This document shows positions 58,451 through 64,000 of a stretch of DNA of 64,000 nucleotides, in pieces (position 1 is the first letter of the stretch; every line of letters begins with the position of its first letter). The position numbers and the translations under genes were made by a program. The notes beneath the pieces were generated by a model, which saw nothing but the letters and a program-made list of their open reading frames with translations, was not told the DNA's origin and did not search any database. The stretch is from Oenanthe sinensis. Taxonomy: Eukaryota > Streptophyta > Magnoliopsida > Apiales > Apiaceae. The stretch is from positions 3,477,001-3,541,000 of the forward strand of contig JAPMAC010000197.1 of assembly GCA_028671895.1 (NCBI GenBank), written 5' to 3'.

Positions 58451-59499
58451 ATGCCTCGTACAATAAATGTAACGAAATCACATAACTTTTCCTCTTATTA
58501 CATACTCTGCAATCATAAATGATTAAGCTTATTGGTACTCAACTTCAATTGAGTCCAGATGGGTTAGAGATATTTCTTTCAACAGTGGTAACAACAGTTT
58601 CAACATTAACATGCACAAACTTATCTTTGACTGATCACTTCTCATTAACATGCATAAACTTATCTTTCAACATTAACATGCACAAACTTATTTTTAACAT
58701 GCACAACAATTTCTAACTTAAGGTGGACTAACAGTCTTTACCCTAATGTGATTCTTATACATGCTTTGCCTAATATAATGCAAGTCCTAAGATATGCATT
58801 TTCAAATTTAAATAAACAATACACATGATAACATTCAGCTTCAATGCATCAGATAAGAATTATGCAGTTCAGGCATATTTATGTATATTAGAAAATTCAG
58901 TATTATCTACTTTAACCATTCTACATAAATGTGACAGGTATCAAGTAGATTTACAGATATTCAATAATTTTCTAAAAGCACATGGATAGAAAAACGAATA
59001 AGTTAATTACTAATTCTTCCTAATCCATTTCTGTTGTTGTCTAAAATTTTAACTATCTCTAATTACCTAAGTCAGTTTTAGATTAATCTTCGAATCTATA
59101 AATTTACTGACAACTTAGATAATTCTACCATCTTTTAATATTCTACTCCTTAACAAGCAATACATGATATGATATGACATTTAAGTGCAACTATATGAGT
59201 GGAAGCGAATCATATAAAAATAAGCATACAAATAATTAGTCATTTATCACAATAAGAACAAATATAAAATGTATGATCTATGACCTGTTTGTCTATTAGC
59301 AAATTTCATAACATCAGCAGAGGTATTAAATCACATAAGATTTAAATCAAGTTCAAGGAAATGTTCAGGGATACACCTAACTGTCTAGAACATCCTACCT
59401 AATTCTAGATATTCATTTTACTGCATAGAAAAACAAGTATGAAATGTACTAACAGTCCTAGCATGCAATATCTTACTCTAAGAAATCAATTAAGCATTT

Positions 59500-61240
59500 A
59501 GGTCCTAAGAAGATAATATGCTGACATGAATATAATACATTTCAAAACTTAATAATCATACAGTTCTGAATTAGATAAATGTATACTAGTTAGAATGTGT
59601 ACCTGTGAAGTGCTTAGTGATTCATCTCCAGTGTTGTTCATTGATGCCAGATATCCATTTAGTTCATCACTATCACTGATAGAATCAATTTTGTATTTAA
59701 CTTCACCAACAAATTCTTTCTCTTGCTTTATCCTCACTAATGCTTAATTATCCTACTTCAACCCAAAACAGTCTCTGTCATCATTTACTTGTACAGGCTT
59801 CTTGAAACTGTGTAGCATAACCTTGATCTTGTCTTTCTATTTTAAACCATCCCTGTCTTGTAACCACCTCTTGAACTGATCTTAAAAATCTCCTTCATGG
59901 AATCTATAGGTAATGACCTTAGATTAAGAATTGGGATTCCGTGTGAATCTGATGTCACTGAACTTCCTCTTGCCTTGCAGGCTTGACTTGTAGTCCAGTT
60001 TCTCAAGTTATTTCAAAGTATCAAATTCATATACAACACCTTGACCAATACCTCGAGCTACTACGTCTTCAATTCAGCTTCCTGGATCAATTCGTTTCTA
60101 TTCAGAGGTTTCCAACCGTGACTTCAATCAAATTTGGTTCATGGGTCACAAATACAGTGGATATGCCAACAACCTACTTTACCAAATATTATCTTCTTAA
60201 GCTCTTGTTGTAGTTCATAGGTCTTTAGCACATACAGTTCTTCTACAAAAAATCTGGTTGTATCCTTAGATCCCTGTTGGCTGTATCCTTACGTTCTAGA
60301 TGATCTGCAGTATTAGCACGAACTTTTTGTAATCTCCCTGTAGAATAATCTTTAAGGCTTGTATTGAGATGTCAGGTAGTTCAGTCTATTCTCCTTCACT
60401 ACATTAACCCCTAAGATTTTTCATCCAAAAATTCAACTCAAATTAACCACAACCTGAACCCAAATAAATCTCTTCTTTTCCTGCATCCGAATAACCAGTG
60501 GGATCCTATGGAGTAAACTCTGAGGAAATTAATACAACTATTTCTTCAACCTGTTCCAGAATTAATTTCATTGGGTTTTCTTCACTCAATTTTAGTTGTC
60601 TTTAATACCCGGAAAAATCTTCAACTACTACTTCTTGAGTACCCTTGAATTAATATTTAAGAAAAATTTAAATTGATAGAATTTTTAATTTTCTTAGAAA
60701 ATAAATTAATCAAAAATAAAAATTTACAACAAATTAATTTTTAAGAATTTCGATTTTTCTTAAAAATTAAAATATCGTAAATTAATACTTAAGAAAAATT
60801 TTAGTTTTCAAGAATCTCAAATTTTCTGGAAAAATAAATAAATCTTAAATAAAAATTAAATTGAGATGTAAACTTGAAGTAGACTGCAAAAGGTGTGGCT
60901 GACGTTGAAATGTTGTAAACCTAAAGTAGACAAAATAAATATATTTAAATTATAAAAATAAATTTACTTAAATTTAAATTATAGATTTATTTAAATTAAA
61001 TTTATAAATTAAATTTATTTAAATTAAGTTTATAAAATAAACTTATTAAAGTTTAAATAAAAAACTTATTTAAATTAAATTTATAAAATAAATTTATTTA
61101 AAAATAAATTTATAAAATAAACTTATTAAAATTTAAATTTATAAAATAAATTTATTCATCAAGTCCTCTAATCCTGTGTAGTCCAAACAGCTTCGACACC
61201 CTGAGCTTCACTGAGTTGCGGATCTTGATTTATATATCAA
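59500..61240 (-). pseudogene. Gag remnants of S4
   Basis: Minus-strand pieces that match S3 gag in order: KTYELQQEL near 60210, a diverged zinc-knuckle neighbourhood near 59860-59790, and LASMNNTGDESLSTSQVHIL at 59549-59737 (compare LMAKSNDEGSISTTQVPTL in S3). The upstream part contains AT-rich repeats. The gap 58450-59500 shows no recognisable motif. Confidence 0.6.
60640..61155. repeat. AT-rich tandem repeat in S4 gag/leader
   Basis: Degenerate repeats of AAATTTATAAAATAAATTTA-like units, mutually inverted so that they can form hairpins. They probably grew after S4 became inactive. Confidence 0.7.
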
Positions 61241-61247
61241 TCAGCAA

Positions 61248-61259
61248 GCTCTGATACCA
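61248..61259 (-). other. Primer binding site of S4
   Basis: Plus-strand GCTCTGATACCA is the reverse complement of TGGTATCAGAGC, two bases from the LTR edge at 61262. Confidence 0.93.
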
Positions 61260-61261
61260 AT

Positions 61262-62959
61262 TGTTGGGTCTCAAAGTATCGTAGAAGGGGGGTTGAATAC
61301 GATTCTCACAATAATTTGAATTCTTTTCTGAATTTGTGGATAAATAAATTATTGCTTCAGAGTGGGTTTTGCCATTTATAGTGTTTAGGTGAGCTGCTTA
61401 CTAATTTTCTGTATTTATAAATAATCATTTAAGATCTAGAAAATTAGCAAGTAACTAAACGAGACAAGGTTCGGGGAATATATCTTTCGTATATAAACCC
61501 AGATGGGTGCTATACCCAGTTAAAAATATAACTGGTTTCCGAAGAACAAATTAGTTCTTCACTACAACAAAGAGATATGACTGATTCCTATTACAATGTT
61601 TGACTATGTGTTTGTACAAAAGGAAATCAATCTCACAGAGAGTGTTTTATAATAGCCCTAAATATTTACAACATAATGAACCGGCTAGATTATAAAACTC
61701 CGATGAAGAAGGTATGTGTATGGCTTTGTATCTCTTCTTCTTCGGCTTTTGTTTTCTCTCTGTATCTCCGTGTGTGGTTGGATTTCTCCACACTTCAAAA
61801 TGAGCAAGTCATTTTGTTTATATAGTGTAGACTTTTACAATGGGATTGCTAAGAGGCGAATTTTGTTATAGGTATTCTAATGTGCGAAAATGGCTATAGA
61901 TATCTAACAGGCGAATTTGGCTATAGATATCTAACAGGTGAAATTGGCTATAGAATTCCTATTGGGAGAATTTGTATTAGAAAGCTATCAGGCGAATTGG
62001 GAATTAGATATTCTAACAGGCGAATTTGCCTGAGATAATCTAACAGGCGAATTTGGCTGGAGATAAGCTAATGGGCGAATTTTCTTATAGATAATCTATT
62101 GGGCAAATTTGCCTATAGATAATCTATTGGGCGAATTTGCCTACCCTTGTCTTTAGCTTTGATCTTGACTTTGACTAGCCTTTGACTTTACCTTGACTTT
62201 GACTTTGAGGAATACCTTTGAATTAATCTTTAAAATTATTCCTTTGTCAGTCTTCAATTCTTCTCATAGTTAACTGATTCCTTGATTTGTGTAGAGTCAA
62301 TTCTTCTCTTATAGTGCTGACATCTAGTGCATTGGTCTAGTTCACAAACGACTAACACTGATTAGAATTAATCTTCACTTGCAATTAATTTCAGTTAACA
62401 TTTGCTCAGCTGTTCCTTTCCTTCGAGCATTGTCTATTAATAAATACTGTATTTTCACTGGAATATTTTTTGGTACTCAGACAACGTCTTCATTACTACC
62501 ACAATCTTGAATACTTCATTCTTTGTTCTTCACTGATGCTTGAACATATAAATGAACATCTTTCAGTGAGTATAACTCTAAGACTGCAGTTTGTTCTTTA
62601 ACCTTTGTCTTTACCCTGTCTTCAATTCTTTTAGATTCCTATGCTTCAAACATTGTCTATCTTCAATCAATGCTAATACACTGAAATATTCTAATAGCAC
62701 TTTTATACTGAATCTTCAATACTTCTGAAACCCTGAAAGTTTTTACACATTATTCTTCACTGAGGCTTGAACATATTAATGAACTTCTTTCAGTGACCTA
62801 TAGTAGACTTCAAAACTTCTTCTAATGTCTTGATTCACTGTATTTGCCTTATATTCATTTCTTTCTGATTTCTGTGTAGGCGTAGTATTATTTACCTGTC
62901 ATGTTCTAGTTTTGAGTTATCACGATTACTATTCATACATCTTCGTAATCTCACCAACA
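61262..62959 (-). repeat. 5' LTR of S4
   Basis: 1,698 bp, collinear with 39130-42845. The repeats of GGCGAATTTGGCTATAGATA type lie at 61855-62140. On the minus strand they precede a TATA box (plus-strand TTTATATAG at 61817-61825). The hairpin at 61275-61306 has one mismatch compared with the other copy. Confidence 0.94.
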
Positions 62960-62964
62960 GGAAT

Positions 62965-63213
62965 CCACTCCTGTTAATGTAGAAGAAATAGTAGAAAAGG
63001 AGACACAAGATGTTCAGTTAGGAACTTCTATTGAAACTTCCCCATTCTCTTAGGGGGAGTTGTCAACACTCAAATCTAATCTTCAATCTTCTTCTACTTC
63101 TCAAATTTCTTTTCAAACAAATGCGTCCAGCCAAGCACATGATGTTGTTCATCATCAGGTTCAAACTTCACAAGGTGAGCCCCACTCAAGTGACATTGTT
63201 ATTCCCTTTAAGT
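62965..63213 (+). pseudogene. ORF3 of S3, continuation after S4
   Basis: The codon split by the insertion is completed here and the frame of 37896-39129 continues: STPVNVEEIVEKETQDVQLG, a stop near 63052, then Ser/Thr/Gln-rich sequence to DIVIPFKYT. It contains a PPT-like TTAGGGGGAGTTG at about 63050. Interrupted by a family E LTR. Confidence 0.8.
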
Positions 63214-64000
63214 ACACTAAGTTTGTAGAAGGGGGGTTGAATGCAAACTTAAGAATTATTTAAAATTCTTGTGGATTTAAGTTTGTTCAATAAATGTGGT
63301 TGAGTGTTTGGACAAATTAAACATAAGGATAAAACTAGAAGAGATAAACAAAACTTGAAAACCAATCTTTTAAAATTACTAGTGGATTGGTTTTTCCACT
63401 AGTGTATTTTTGCTTTAAAATAATCTTGGTAAAGATACCAAGCTGCTTATAAAGATGTGATTTTGGAACTAAGAAAAGCACTACAAATATTATCTATCCT
63501 TCTACTATGCTTTTTTTGAGTTCTTGATACTTTTCAGACTTGTTATGTTACAATGAACTACTACTGCATATATAGTTGTTCACATTCTACATCTATTTTT
63601 TTATCGATGGATACAAAACAAAGTAAAACAAAATTACATTCTCCAATGTTTTCACTAAAATAGATTGTAGCTTCTTTTCACAGTCCTTTTTGCATTTGTC
63701 TTGTCCTGAAAAAATCTTTGTCTTGATATTTCCTTGAAGACTGTGTTGCTTTTAAAAGTCTTTACAATCCTGACAGGACTGTCTTCCATTGATTCAGTTT
63801 CTGCAAAGTTCCCATTCCTTTTGTCTTTAACTAATTCGGGAAACCTTAATCAACCGATAATTATTGTAAACCTTATCAGTTGATTCTTCTTTTCTTATCC
63901 ATCGATGGATAGGTTATCCGTTGATCAATTAATGTATCGATGGATAGTTTGGTTATCCATCGACTCCTTATCCATTGATGGTCTTTTATCCGTTGATTGC
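63214..64000 (-). repeat. LTR fragment of SIRE-like family E, minus orientation, runs off the window
   Basis: Matches 7203-7813 and then continues beyond the point where that copy is cut. The extra part (from about 63830) has repeated TATCCATCGATGGATA and TTATCCGTTGAT motifs like those in S1. So family E is close to S1 in its U3 motif. The boundary on the left is uncertain by about 15 bp. Confidence 0.7.

Larger units (their letters stand above)
39130..62959 (-). mobile_element. SIRE-like Copia retrotransposon S4, minus strand (contains A1 and a solo LTR)
   Basis: It is bounded by two collinear LTRs and a 5-bp duplication GGAAT (39125-39129 and 62960-62964). Its own 5' end is on the right: LTR 61262-62959, PBS at 61248-61259, then gag and pol remnants running leftwards to polypurine tracts and the 3' LTR at 39130-42845. 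Coding sequence is heavily decayed. Two later insertions lie inside it: a solo LTR at 39935-41920 and A1 at 47305-56021. Confidence 0.93.
30135..63213 (+). mobile_element. SIRE-like Copia retrotransposon S3 (contains S4)
   Basis: 5' LTR, PBS, gag, pol, spacer and ORF3 occur in the order expected for a SIRE-like element. ORF3 is cut at 39129 by S4 and resumes after it at 62965 in the same frame. It is then cut again at about 63214 by a family E LTR. The 3' LTR should lie beyond the window. Many stops and frameshifts make it non-autonomous. Confidence 0.88.

Noticed and set aside
62965..63213. A separate small gene after S4
   Set aside because: It continues the S3 ORF3 frame exactly across the GGAAT duplication.

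Overview
This is plant nuclear DNA, most likely from a eudicot with a repeat-rich genome. The evidence is one intron-containing gene with GT-AG introns, plant LTR retrotransposons primed by initiator-Met tRNA, a Stowaway MITE, a hAT-like element and long AT microsatellites. I see no tRNA, rRNA, CRISPR array or operon. The species cannot be named from this sequence. Labels S1-S4, A1, G1 and E are my own working names.

Layout. (1) 1-6696: 3' part of a SIRE-like Copia element (S1) with pol end, spacer, a long third ORF (ORF3), polypurine tract and 3' LTR. It interrupts a reverse-strand ORF3 fragment (6697-7202), which abuts a reverse-strand LTR piece of family E (7203-7813). (2) About 7814-14280: SIRE-like Copia S2 with 5' LTR, PBS, nearly intact gag, and pol cut off inside reverse transcriptase. 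(3) 14732-22739: the only host gene, a seven-exon R3HCC1L-like protein of 362 aa. Its introns hold a tandem duplication, a TIR element, a Stowaway MITE and a hAT-like element with an 8-bp target duplication. (4) 22740-25140: AT-rich intergenic DNA. (5) About 25145 onward: a nest of retrotransposons. Gypsy element G1 (LTR, gag, protease) carries a solo Angela-like LTR (27278-28793, TSD ATCGA) and is interrupted by SIRE-like S3 (30135 to at least 63213). The ORF3 of S3 is interrupted by reverse-strand SIRE-like S4 (39130-62959, TSD GGAAT). S4 in turn holds a 2-kb solo LTR (39935-41920, TSD TAATC) and a complete but decayed Angela-like Copia A1 (47305-56021, TSD TTATA). Family E LTR sequence closes the window.

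Most striking patterns. First, the SIRE-like LTRs share a hairpin just before the LTR end: a C-rich loop is kept (TTCA..CCCCC..TC) while the stem differs between families and stays complementary. Second, each SIRE-like family has its own short-motif array in U3 upstream of a TATA box. In S1 and S3 the same motif recurs between pol and ORF3, which suggests paired LTR and internal promoters. Third, pol lies in the -1 frame relative to gag in both S2 and S3. Almost all retrotransposon ORFs are broken; the host gene reads cleanly when its exons are joined.
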